DNA of 64,000 bases from Cynocephalus volans (lineage: Eukaryota; Chordata; Mammalia; Dermoptera; Cynocephalidae): positions 16,974,524 to 17,038,523 of the forward strand of contig NC_084472.1 in assembly GCF_027409185.1 (NCBI RefSeq). The letters are read 5' to 3'. The translations under genes and the position numbers were made by a program. How positions within the stretch are numbered: position 1 is the stretch's first letter; every line of letters begins with the position of its first letter. Positions 1 through 12,000 of this stretch are shown here, one piece after another. The notes under the pieces are model-generated. The model was given only the letters and a program-made list of their open reading frames with translations, was not told the DNA's origin and searched no databases.

Positions 1-159
1 GCTTTTGTGCATCAGCTGCCTGCTTGTTTGTCCCTGCTGTCACCAAGCCTTCAGAGAGCGCCAGGGCAGTGAGCTCACAGCCTAGCTCCTGCTGACACCT
101 GGCCACCTCTCAGCAGCACTTTTCCTCTTCTTTCCTCATTGCCTGTGAGCTCACCAGAA

Positions 160-1640
160 TGGCTGTTCCAGACCATTCTGTCTCCTCCAGCCCCAGTCCT
201 GTCCCCTTAGCAGTTAGGAGAGTTGTCTACTGCATCACTGAGATGACTGAAGACAGTGCACCCTGGGCTCCATCTCTGTGCATCAGTCTCCAAACCCACC
301 CTCTCACCCTTTCCTTGATTTTCAAGTCGTGTCCTGCGCCACAAGTAATCTATTGTCCTGTGTCCCAGCTCCCCAGGCGTATCTCCCTCTTCTCCAGCAC
401 TTTCGTCTTCGGCCTCTCCTTTCCCAACTGTTCCTTCTCGATCCCACGTGGGCAGGGCCTCCCGCTTCGGAATAGTCTTTACTTGACCCCGACACCTCTC
501 CTGCTCCCTTCTGTGTCCGCCCCTCACCACACTCGAAATCACGGGTCCTGTTGCTGCAGTCCTTTCCATCTACTTCTTCCCTAATCCGAAATCAACTTCT
601 GCCTCCTTCCTTCTCTTGGAATTGCCCTCGTTTTTATTTCTGCTTCCAGTGGCCTTTACCCCGCACTGCCTGTCATGCTGTCTGCCACCTCCTCCTCCTG
701 CCACCTCTCTCCCCTGGCCTCCAGCTTTCCGGACTGTTCCTCCTTCCTACACTGATCCTTCTTCCCTGTTCGAGGCTCAGGCCTCAACACGTTCCTGTCC
801 CACTGCACATTCCCCTTAAGACCCCTCTCTGTGGTCTCAGCTTCACTCCCCACCTTTATTCCAGAGACTCCCAGGTCTCATTTCTGGATCTGCCTCCTCA
901 CCTCAAGTCCAGCTGCCATATGGACACTTCCTGGTGGATTTTTCACATTTGTGCTAAACACAGTCGATCTAAATCACACCTCATCATCTCCCTGTGCTGC
1001 TCCCCTCTCCCTCCTAATCCTACTGGGATCTTTCTGCCAGTCACAGGGACTCAAAAGCCACTTTTGGCTCATTTCTTCTTTTTGACCCTCATGTAAAGCT
1101 TCAGTGGAAAGTTTTCTTTTTCCATTCTTCCTCTCCTTGTAACCCAGAAACTGCCGATGGCTCTGTAATTGTTGGGAGTCTCCCTCTCGGCCTCATCTCC
1201 AGCTGACCCTTGAGGAACCCAATGGCTAGGCCACACCAGGATGGTCACCAACCCTTGTCTACACTCGTCTTTCCCTTTTCTGTCCCCTTTATTGCCCTCA
1301 CTGCCACTGTTACCTCACCAAAGACATTTTCCGTCCCAGATCCTTTGTGCCCCTGCCCTCTGCTGAAAAGCTCCCCATCCTCCAGCAACCAGCTCGGACT
1401 GTCCATCAGCAAGCCTCCTCCAGCTGCGAGTGCGTCCAGCTGATGGCGCTCTCCGCCTGTCTGTCGTAGTTTGCGTCTCCCAGGGACTTAACGTGTTCTG
1501 CCTTATACGGTTAGAGTTTGTGCAGCCATGTCTTCTCAGCTATAACTTCCTCAAGGACAGACATATCTGCGTCGCCCTCAGCAACCTGCAGCATCTCTGA
1601 TGCATAGGTGGTGCTCAGCAGCGCGTCACACAGGATTCCC
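160..1640 (+). mobile_element. L2 LINE-like relic, C/T-rich
   Basis: Pyrimidine-rich sequence with short L2-like blocks: ctccctgtgctgctcccctc, aatcacacctcatcatctcc and, near the end, aggtggtgctcagcag. Diverged; limits approximate. No gene seen. Confidence 0.4.
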
Positions 1641-1704
1641 TCCACTGGGGTTTGACACCAGGCTCAGACCTCCCGTCCGTCATGTACACCTCCCTCCCCC
1701 TCCC

Positions 1705-1900
1705 CCAGTAAAGGGATTTAATTCTGTCTCCACAACCTACTTATAATGTGACCTTGGACGAGTTGCTAAATCTCTTTATACTCAGTTTCCTCATCTCTAA
1801 GATAGGGATGATAGCACCTACTTTATGATATTGTTGTGAGGATTAAATTAAATCACGTAAAGCTCTTAGAATAGTGTGCCTGGCACAGTAAATATTATAT
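1705..1900 (+). repeat. MIR SINE relic
   Basis: tgaccttggacgagttgcta, ctcagtttcctcatctctaa and gttgtgaggattaaattaaa are the MIR core and right arm. Confidence 0.7.
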
Positions 1901-2930
1901 TCCAAGAGCAGCAATAAATTGTTTGTCATCGCCTTATGCAAAATTCTGCAATAGTAGCATCCTACATTTCTTATTAATGATTTCAGATCTACCCAGTTTT
2001 TCGGGGTCTCCATTACCTGCCCCCACACCACCTCTCCAATCTGGTCTTCGTTCACTTCCAAACCAGGGCCCTCTGGCGCCTTTTGCTTCTCTGGCCCACA
2101 AAGGCCTCTGGTTTTTGTATTGCACTCCCTTGGCTGGATGTTTCCATCTGTCCTTTTGCCCGTCCAAATGGTCTTTGCCCCCTTAGGAGTTCACTCAAGT
2201 TCTCCGTCCTCTTTGCTTTGCTCCCCGTTGAACTTCTATGCTACTTGCAACCGGGCGCACCTGGTTCTGTGTGTTGGCTTTTTGTCCCCACTACATGATA
2301 AAATTTTAGAGACAGACTTTTTAAACTTCTGCATCCTTCCTATCAATAAGTAGTGTTGAGTTTTATTGACAGTTGGTAATAAATACTTTTCAAAATACGA
2401 TTTGATAGTAAAAAGTTAAAACAACATAGAACAAAACAAAAAAATAGATGAATTTGTCCTGAAGCTTGCTTTCTTCATTTTCCCCCAGTGACCTCTGAAC
2501 TGGTGCCATTGTTTTCAGCCTTGCTATAAACTGCTGAGAAGGAGAATGTCCAGTTTTGTGCCAGAGCTTTCTGAAACCTTGGCTTGTTCAATGTGAAGGT
2601 GCTTGTGAATGTGATTCTGTGCAGAGCTGACAGACTCTGTGAGCAAAACTCGTGGGTTTAAAATGGAGCTCAACACTGATGGAGACGTAATTGCAAACTG
2701 ACATTAAAAATACGTACGTTGCACTTGTTGAGATAATTTGAATCCTTCAGGAGGACGTTGCTTTTGTCCATTCAGAGCTGCTGCGTTCTCTGTGGGGTCC
2801 ATCGACAGCTCCTTCAGCTGGAGCTCTTCTTCCATATCCCTGTTGCATTTCCGTTCTTCTGTGATGTCATTCTTGTGTTCACTTCTGGTTTCTCATGTTC
2901 GATTGCTGGGTGGGGGCATCTTTCCTGCAG

Positions 2931-3039
2931 CACACGGACCCTGACTACTCAGCCGCCTACGTCGTCTTAGAGACTGATTCAGAAGATGGTCTCAAAGGAT
3001 GTGGAATTACCTTCACTCTGGGAAAAGGCACTGAAGTTG
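2931..3039 (+). CDS. ENOSF1: ENOSF1 exon 2
   Basis: Acceptor tttcctgcag, donor ttg/gtgagt. Encodes 36 residues starting [16 protein letters not shown], part of the N-terminal capping domain. It ends after the first base of a codon, matching the TT that opens the next exon. Confidence 0.95.
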
Positions 3040-6000
3040 GTGAGTTGAAGATTCTCTTAAGGTTCCAGAGTGCTTAATTTTCACTTAGAGACTAGATCTG
3101 ACCTTATTTTTCTCTGTGTTTACACTGCTGAAAGTGAGTAAAAACAATGTTTCATGGTTTGTTATTTATTTCTCTGGGAGAAATTGATAAGTGGCAGAAT
3201 TTGGCCCCTCTCCTTGCAGTTATCTGAACACTGCTGGAAAATCCTTCGTGCTCAGTCCATTTCTTTATGTCAAATGATAACTACGAGAATGTTATTCACC
3301 TGCTTGTAACTCTCAGCCGCTGTAGAGCTTTCAGGACCTGAACTAGGCGAGTGAGCAAGGGTGGCGAGAGGGAGTAGGTGGAGCCCGCGTGGCCAGGCTT
3401 ACTGTGATGTGCTCAGGGAGTCTACTCGCTTCTCGAAATACTTTCATCGAGGTGGTTTCGAGTTCACTGATCTTCATGGCAGGAAAGGCCTTTGGCCCTG
3501 CCCAATTTCCATGGTCTCCACTGGGGAAGAGCCATGTATGAGTCATTCTTATCTCAGAGCTGGATGAGATCTCAGCGGGAATCTTTTTTTTTTTTTTTTT
3601 TTTTTTCCGTGACCGGTGCTCAGCCAGGGAGTGCACCGGTCATTCTTATATAGGATACGAACCCGCGGCGGGAGCGTCGCCGCGCTGCTAGCGCAGCACG
3701 CTACCGAGTGCGCCACGGGCTCAGCCCTCAGCGGTAATCTTGAGCCACCTCATTTTTTAGAGATAAGGAAACTGGGGCCCTGACAGCTACTCAGCGAGAG
3801 CCATGACAGAACCTCCTGGCTGCCCGAAGCACTTTCTCAAAAAATTTTCAACATTTTTTTTTTTTTTTTTTTTTTAAAGGTAAGGGCTTTTTTATTTTTA
3901 TTATTATTTTTTTTTACGTGACCGGCGCTCAGCCAGGGAGTGCACCGGTCATTCTTATATAGGATCCGAACCCGCGGCGGGAGCGTCGCCGCGCTGCTAG
4001 CGCAGCACGCTACCGAGTGCGCCACGGGCTCAGCCCTCAACATTTTTTGAATATATAATACATGCACTTGGTACAAAATTCAAGAAGTACAAAATTGACC
4101 TTTGCCAGATCAATTTCAGTAGGTCATTAGGGGCTGAAGCCAAATTATGAATAGGTGGAAGAGTAAGTGTCTAGGAAGGGAGGAATCAGATTCGCTAACT
4201 TCGGTGGTGATGGATATTTGCATTGTCAGCCCTTTTGCTACTTGTAGAATAAAAGTCTTGCCCTATTGAAAGATTTTAATATGGTTGAACATATAAAAGA
4301 AGTGTGTGTGAGCATGTGTGCATGAGTGTGTGTATGAACGACAAGGGGAGCCTTTCTCGAACTTTGAATGGACACCACTAAGGTGGCTGCTGTTCCACCT
4401 CTTGCCGAGGCTGGCGTTCAGTCATCTAGCAAGCGAGTCCTTCTACAGACTTCTCTGGAGTGCTGCTATGTATCAGGTGCTCTGCCAAGCACTGGAGAAG
4501 TAATTCTATTTATCTGTTTATTTATTTATTTTTAATTGTACATGTTCGTGGGGTACAGTGTTTTGTTTCAATACTTGCATATATTGTACAGTGATTCACT
4601 TAGGGTAGATAGGATATCCATCACCCAAGCATTTAGCTTTTCTTTGGGTGATCACAGTCAAGATCCTCTTTTCTAGATATTTAGAAATATATACTATAAT
4701 ATTTTTAGCTATAGTCAGCCTAGAACACCAGAACTTATTCTTCTTATCTACCTATAAGAGAAGTAACTTTAAAAAGAGAGAGGGAGATGAGGAAGATCGA
4801 GTCCTACATACAAGGAGCACACAAACTGAATTGGGGAGACAGACATAAAACAAGTGGGTGTAGTGCAGAATTAGAATTACTTTTTTAAAAAGTGTGTACA
4901 AGTTACACAGAGAGGGGGTTACTTCACTTGTCCAGGAGGCTCAGAGAAGGCTTCAGAGCAGAGGTGATGCATTGAGGGGGTCTCGAAGAGTATATAGGAA
5001 TTTGCCAGGCAGACAGAGGAGCCAGGCAGTGGTTCAGTGCCCCTCCCCCATTAAGTCAATGATTTACTGTGAAAGTTCTCTCTGAGGGAGGGACCTCTGA
5101 CTGGGTTAGATTTGTGAGCTGCATTTTAGCTTCTTCTGCGACTTTAATTGTCTCGGGTTGTACGTTGAGCACTTTATGAAGCTGCTGTCCTGCTCCATAC
5201 TGCAAACCAGACAGCCTGGCCCCCAAAGGTTGTGTAAAACACAGTGAACTTACAAAATATTTAATGGGACAGGCCATTGGAACCACTCTGGTAACAGTCA
5301 AGACTTTACACTTTGCTGACGTGGGTGCACCATGGGGGGACCTGAGCACTAAGACAGGTCAGAGGCTCTTCTCCGATGACTGCTGAGTTCAGTGTTTAGG
5401 GCCTTCACTGGCCGTCCCCTCCGCCCCACCCAGTCGTCCTGATGGGCGTCTTGGGCAGGGGTAAATCAACGTCCATCTCTTTATGATGTTAATAAATGGC
5501 TCTCTTGCACTGATGTTGTTGGCTTTGCCTTTTTCAGACCACCGCATGACAGAACCCGTTTTAACTTTAACTTGCTACATATTTCAGGTGACTCACTGCA
5601 GTCTCACTAAATGTGTTACCCGGCTTTCACACTAAAGATGGAAAATTCCATTAGCTCATCCCAGTTCTCCTGCAGCCTTTACCAGCTTACTTACCTAATC
5701 ATTCTTTTATGATCCAAAAAAAGAAAAAAATAGTGCTTTTCTCATTATTATGAAGAGAGTGCTTGTGTATATGGGGGTGGGGTATAGGAAGGTTTTTTTT
5801 TTAATGTATGGAATACACAAATGTGGTTTTTTGTTGGGTGGTTTTTCTTCAACTTATGTCTTTATTAAATTTACTTAACCATTTTCTCCTGCTTTCTCTT
5901 TTTTAAAGACTTTATTTTTTCAGGGCAATTTTAAGTTTGCAACAAAATTGAGTGGAAGGTACAGAGTTCCCATATCCCCCCTGCCCCCACAGAGGCACAG

Positions 6001-9000
6001 CTCCCCCTTATCAGCATCCCCCACCAGCGTGGGACATTTGTTACAGTCGATGCACCACACTGACACATCACCCAGAGTCCATAGTTTTTGCCTTAAGGGT
6101 TCATGCGGCCACTTTGGCTCAGACACCCACAGTCATCCACAGGCTTTACTTGAGTGTCCATTGACTGAGTGCTTGTAGGGCTTCAGGGAACTGAGGTCCA
6201 TGCACAGTCACAGGAGAAGACCCTTGGGTTTAGTCAGCAAGGAGCTGCTTTCAAGGGCCAGTATTTTCCAGATGAATTTCACATCCATCCCATCAAACAT
6301 GCAAACCTGAAGTGGACTGTTCACCATGCTGGAGTCAGACCACCACAACCCAAATGTCTATTGAATGCAGCAAATTTTATTTAACTTCTTGCAGCGGCCT
6401 CATGTTGAGCAACGACAAGCCACAAACTATAGATGAATATGTTAGTGTTGCTTGTGCATCTCTTAGAGCTGTAAAAGATGAGATCATCCTTAGCTTTTGT
6501 TAAATGCATTTGCTATTGTGATGCAAACCCGAGGTATGTCCAGTCAGTGATTTATAGCAACCATCAAATCCATGAGATGGAGGTTTGATATGGATAATAA
6601 TATACCTCACTATGAGTCACTGACTTACTCTTCCATCAACCATCGAGGAGTGGGGAGGATTCTGTCTTCTCACTGTCCTAGGGAACGAAGATCTGAACTG
6701 GAATGATGGTGTGTCCCATCGACGAAAGCCCTAGAGGACCTGGACTGGCTGGTTCAGCCCGAAGTGCTGCATCCCACAGCAGGTGCGCCGTCATCTGAGA
6801 GCTGCTTCACAGAGGCCAGGCCCATCCTACGAGCACGTGGTGCTGCTTTCAAAATGCCTTTCGCATAGGATCTGACTGATGGGAAAACTGCAGCTCGACA
6901 ACTAGTCCATGAAATGACCCAAAAGCTTTACTATTGAAGCAATGGCAACACCTGAGAAAAAGTTTATTTAAAAATTTTTTTTCATTTTTATTTTATTTTT
7001 AATTTTTATTGAAAAATAATTGATTGAACATATTGTGGGCTACAGAGTTGAATATCAATACCTATGTTCCAGGTGTGATGATCAAACCAGGATAATTAGC
7101 ATGTTCCTCAAAAAAAAAGTTTATTAAAATGTTTTGTAATAAAGTAATTGCTTTGGGGCTAAGTCGATGATTACTTTGGTCATTTACATATAGACCAATT
7201 GTGTCCTAGAATGAGGAAAGGATAGGAGGGGCTTTCCCATACAGTTTGTTACTTTACTTATTCTTCATCTTAAATAACACAATAAAGCCTTTTAAGGCAA
7301 AGCACCAAAAATAAATAATTGATGGTAATGCTGACCCAAATTAAGTTTAACCTTCAAACTACTTACAAAAAATGTAGTATTTCATAAGTAAGTCAATAGT
7401 AAGAAATTTAATATTTATGGAAACCGTGTTTTCATGTACTTTAACATTTTACATATAAGTATTATGCTAATTGCTAATTTATTTCATTTAATCTTTAATA
7501 GTTTGTTATGTTGGGAATTCTAGGTATTTTCTATCCTTGACAATAATGAAAAGGCGTTTTTTTTAATTCTGCAAGTTAGAATTTCTCGGGAACAATGCAC
7601 TAGCAAGGTTTGGCTTTGAACCTGATTTTCCAATCACTTTACAAAGTGAATAGGAAAATAATTTGGGAACATTGTTTAAATTTGCAGATCTGTGGTTCTG
7701 TTTTTCACATGACAGCCAATCAAAATGTGTCTGTTCTCAGAAATTAAGCTCAGTATATGGATTAAAAGCTACTCCACTTGTGTGATGTTCATTATGACAA
7801 CCACAGAAGACATATTTGGGGCAATTTTTAAAAGCATATACCTTTCATATTTAGTTTTTCATAAAAATGCCCACATTAGTTTGTTTCTGATGTTTTCATG
7901 TCTAGATTTCTTGACTTTGTACCAAAATATAAACAAGAATCAAATCCTTTTGTAACAGTTGTCTGTGCTGTGAATGCCCTTGCCCATCATGTGCTCAACA
8001 AGGACCTCAGGGACATTGTCAGTGACTTCAGAGGCTTCTACAGGCAGCTCACGAGTGATGGGCAGCTCAGATGGGTAAGGGACCTATTTGGTAAAATGCT
8101 TTTATAAATAATGCTATTACAGTCTAAGATGTCCTTTGATGGCAACAAATAAGAAAATAGAGATTGGTTTACAATTTTAAGGTAAAATATTTTATTCCGA
8201 TAAATAGGGTTTGGCCCATTTAGATAATGAGTATTTTGAAGTAATCGGTTCTTTTCTGTAAGACTTGAATCTGGACGTATTTGGATCCTGAATGAGCAAA
8301 GTCTCTGCACTTATGGACCTCTTCTTCCACGTGTACACACAATTTCTTTTCTGAACCAGTTGAGAGTAAAGTTGCAGAGACTATGCCCTTTTAGCCCTGA
8401 ATATGTATACAAATACAGAAATTGAGAATGAGAGAGAGGAAGAGACAGTGTTTTTTCACACTGTTCTTGCTACTCTTCTATAGGTTATAAACTATTTTAA
8501 AAAACAAAAACACTTTAGGTGAGTTTCCATCGCTGCCTTTTAATTCTTGAAATGTCAGCGTGTCAGTGGCTAGAAGACCTGAGTATCTTTTTCATTTCTA
8601 AGACGTGCTGCTGTGCCTTGCTTCCCACCAGATCGGTCCAGAGAAGGGCGTGGTGCACCTGGCTACGGCGGCTGTCCTCAATGCGGTGTGGGACCTGTGG
8701 GCGAAGCAGGAAGGGAAGGTAACTTGTCAGCTTGGTGGCTTGGTGGGACAGTGTGGCGTGGGACTTCCTCTACAAGCAGCCACCTAAAGGCAAAACACAA
8801 ATGCACCGCAGGCTCCCCAAAGGAAATAAAAAGATTGTTTTGATTACTTTTTCCCCTGAGAGATTTCGGCAGTAGTTAGGAAATTGTGGGAGTGAGTTAG
8901 AAAGGAGGAGGGGAAGGGACAGCAAGGTGAAGGGCCGCATGGCCATGGGAGGTGTGGGCGGCACCAGAGACAGTGGCCCAGATGCCTGGGGGCATGAGTT

Positions 9001-12000
9001 CACCGGTACATTCACTGTCAGGAGAAAAACACGTACGTTTCATGTACGTTTTACACGCCTTTCCTTTCTTTCTTCAAGCCCCTGTGGAAGTTACTTGTGG
9101 ACATGGTAAGTAGATTCTGTCATATTACAATTGTTCCCATAAATGAAATGGGCTTCACGGATTACTTGCCTTTTGATATTCAGTAAATATATTCATGACT
9201 GTCAGTTACTGTAGTGATGATAGAGCAAAAAACCAGGAAAATATAAAGTTCCTTTCCTGGGGTGTGAGTAACAGGTGGCCACGCTCGTGCAGGCAGGTGG
9301 TAGCATGGGAGGCAGGGAGTTTAGGTCTGTCCTCCCCACTGCGGGCCTGTGACACCTGGTGCAAGTTCCCTGTGCCTCCATGGCCCAGCTGTGAAAAGAG
9401 GACCATGTTGCTTCTCTAGGAGCCTCATAGAATTAGTTTAAAGACCAAATGAGAAAAGTAAAGTTCATAAACTCTGAAGAGCAAGATATTATTGGGCTAG
9501 TGTCCACTCCCTTTGACCACAAGAGCAAGATCAGACCATCGTGGTCTCTGCTCTACAGCTCCAGCAGGGAAGGAGCTTGACGCTGAATTCTAAAGATACG
9601 CGCTTGGCTGTTTCCTTTCTCCTCCACCTATTTATAGCAGAGATGAGCTCCTGGCTGCTGAGGAGGAAAAACTCTGGGCAAGTTAAAGGGGAGTGGACTT
9701 CAGACCCAGGCAGGCCTGGCTTTGATTCGGGCTTCACTGCTAAGTGGCCGAGTGACCGTGAGCATGTCACTTACTCTTCTGAGCTTCAGGGGCTCAGTGT
9801 GATGCCTTGGATGGTGGCTGAAAATCTGGTGGCCCACAGATGTAGGCTCTTGTTATTATTCAGCAGCAAAATTACAGGAAAACAAAGAGCACCATGACCT
9901 TGAAGACTATTGGGCCAGTGCACTTTGCTCCCCCTCTAGAGGAAAGTGAAGGCCAGAGGCTGTCACATCTCTCAACGTGGCTGCAGGCGACATGGGGGCC
10001 ATCTGAAGGGGAAGGACGTGGACCTCCTGAACCACTTTCCAGGCTCGAGATCAGCCTTTCACAGGGGTGTAGTTGGTGGCCACCAAAACAGAATGATTTG
10101 AGGGTGGCCAGAATGGCGCCTGGGATCCCACCTGTGGACTTTCCAGTTTTGGATTCTGTTCCCTGTTTCAGTGCCAGTACTCCTACAAGAAGTAGAATCT
10201 TCGTGATGAAAGAGCTAAGATTTTGAACGGCCATAGTGGAGTGTTGTGGGTCACTTAAGACATCAGTGGGAATGGAACTGCTGGTTGTTTTCCCACCGAC
10301 TGTTCTGGTGGGTGGGAGCGACGTCAGCGGGAGGCACAGCCGAGACTTGGCCCTTCCCCGTGTGGCCAGAGCACTGGGCGGCCAGGGCAGGAAGAGCAGA
10401 GCGGGGTGTGGGGAGCACAGCCAGCGGTTACCCAGAGGGTCAGTGCGCCTCGCTTCATCCCCTCTTTTGCTGTCAGTGAAGCCAATTATCCCCAGGTGAC
10501 AGAGGAAATTGCCCAGGTCATGCTGCTGGTGAGTGGTGGCCCGGGGCTGCCCTGGGTGGCCTGGCTGTTCAGCTGAGCTGCTCCAATGCCACCCTTTTCC
10601 CACACAGTCACCGCAGGCAGCCCTGAGGCGTGGAGCAGATGTGGAGTGGTGCCAGGTCCCCCTATGGGGCAGCTGTGTTAATTGAGAAGAAGAGGGTGGA
10701 GGTAGGGGGAACAAGGTGTCAGAACATGAGGGGCTGAGGACATTCTCAGGGCAGTAATGAGTCTCTCTCTGAAGGACTCTACACCAAGGAATGACATAAT
10801 CAGACCAGTTTAACACAAATCCCGAAGGTCCCTTCCCCGAAAGGATCAGCTGCATTGTCATGTAAGCAGCTTCTTAGAAGCACAACCCGCCTATGCATTG
10901 ATTCTCTCTCCCCTGTCCCGCTGCCAGGACCCCAGGACGCTGTTATCCTGCATCGATTTCAGGTACATCACTGATGCACTGACCGAGCAGGAGGCCTATG
11001 GTGAGTCGTGCTGTGTGGGGGACCTGGAAGCTCTCGGGTACGTGCCCAGGTGCACACACGGTCACGCCAGGCTCTGTTCTCTAAGAGGGAGTGATGCTTT
11101 TGATTTTTTCCAGAAATACTGCAGAAAGGTCAAGTTGGTAAAAAAGAAAGAGGTGGGTTGTGAGTACATTTTCTTCGTTGTTTTTGCTATCACTGTGCAC
11201 TTTTGAGTGTCCCTGTCTTGTGGGGGCACACATCGTCCTCCCAAATGCCCCGTGCCGAGCAGCAGGGCCCTCAGACAGACAGATGTTTTAGTCTTGGTGA
11301 AGAAGCCTCCTGGGAACGCCCCCGACTGCAGGGTTCACTTCAGTGAAGAGGAAGTTTGGCTTTAGGGTCACACCGTAGGGTACGGGAGGGCTCTTGGGGA
11401 GTGGGCAGCCCGACAGGGCATCCTGATCACCCGGGTTTGACATCCCAGGGGCCGGACTGGCGGCTGGGTGCGTACGAAGGGCAGGGCCTTGAGAACAGCT
11501 GGGCTGTCCACGGGAGCAGCTTAGCTATGGGCAGTTCTAATTCCGAAGGTCCCTGGAAAGTGCAGTACGTTGATAAGTGTTGTGTTTTCACAGAAAAGCA
11601 GATGCTGGCACACGGCTATCCTGCCTACACCACGTCATGCGCCTGGCTGGGGTACACAGATGACACGTTGAAGCAGGTGGGACTTTTAACCTGGTATTGT
11701 AGACACGCCAAATGGGGAAACAGTTCTTGCTTCTGTACTCACACCACAGCTCTCCAGATTTCACTTCTGACATCATCTGTGCGTGGTCTTTTCCAACACC
11801 AATCAATTCTCCAGTTCCCCGTGGACACCAACTGGCTGTCCTACTATTTCACTCAATTCTGACACTGTCTACCTGGAGTTAGCATCAGACCCCACAGGTG
11901 AAGGGTTCAGTCCCACAGGACGGCCCCCATGTCAGACACCGATCACAAGTCCAGGTTGTCACCTGTGCTTCTGACCAACAGGCTGTAGATTGAAGGTTCC

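Larger units (their letters stand above)
1..2930 (+). other. ENOSF1: Part of ENOSF1 intron 1
   Basis: No exon recognised. Human exon 1 encodes MVRGRISRLSVRDV and following residues; this was looked for and not found. Holds the L2-like stretch and the MIR at 1705. The remaining 1910-2930 sequence shows nothing identifiable. Confidence 0.6.
3040..7958 (+). other. ENOSF1: ENOSF1 intron 2
   Basis: Contains two minus-strand SINEs close together (3585-4036), three minus L1 pieces (4505-7110) and unassigned AT-rich sequence from 7110. A short L2/MIR-like block is possible at 4780-5000. No alternative exon was supported. Confidence 0.7.
9106..10927 (+). other. ENOSF1: ENOSF1 intron 5
   Basis: Two MIR-like relics; otherwise unassigned. 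A minus-strand open frame of 329 codons (9872-10861) looks accidental: no family recognised, low-complexity Ser/Pro/Leu composition. Confidence 0.6.

Noticed and set aside
9872..10861. Minus-strand open frame of 329 codons in ENOSF1 intron 5
   Set aside because: Composition is low-complexity, no domain is recognisable and it covers intronic repeats; stop-poor GC-rich DNA explains it.
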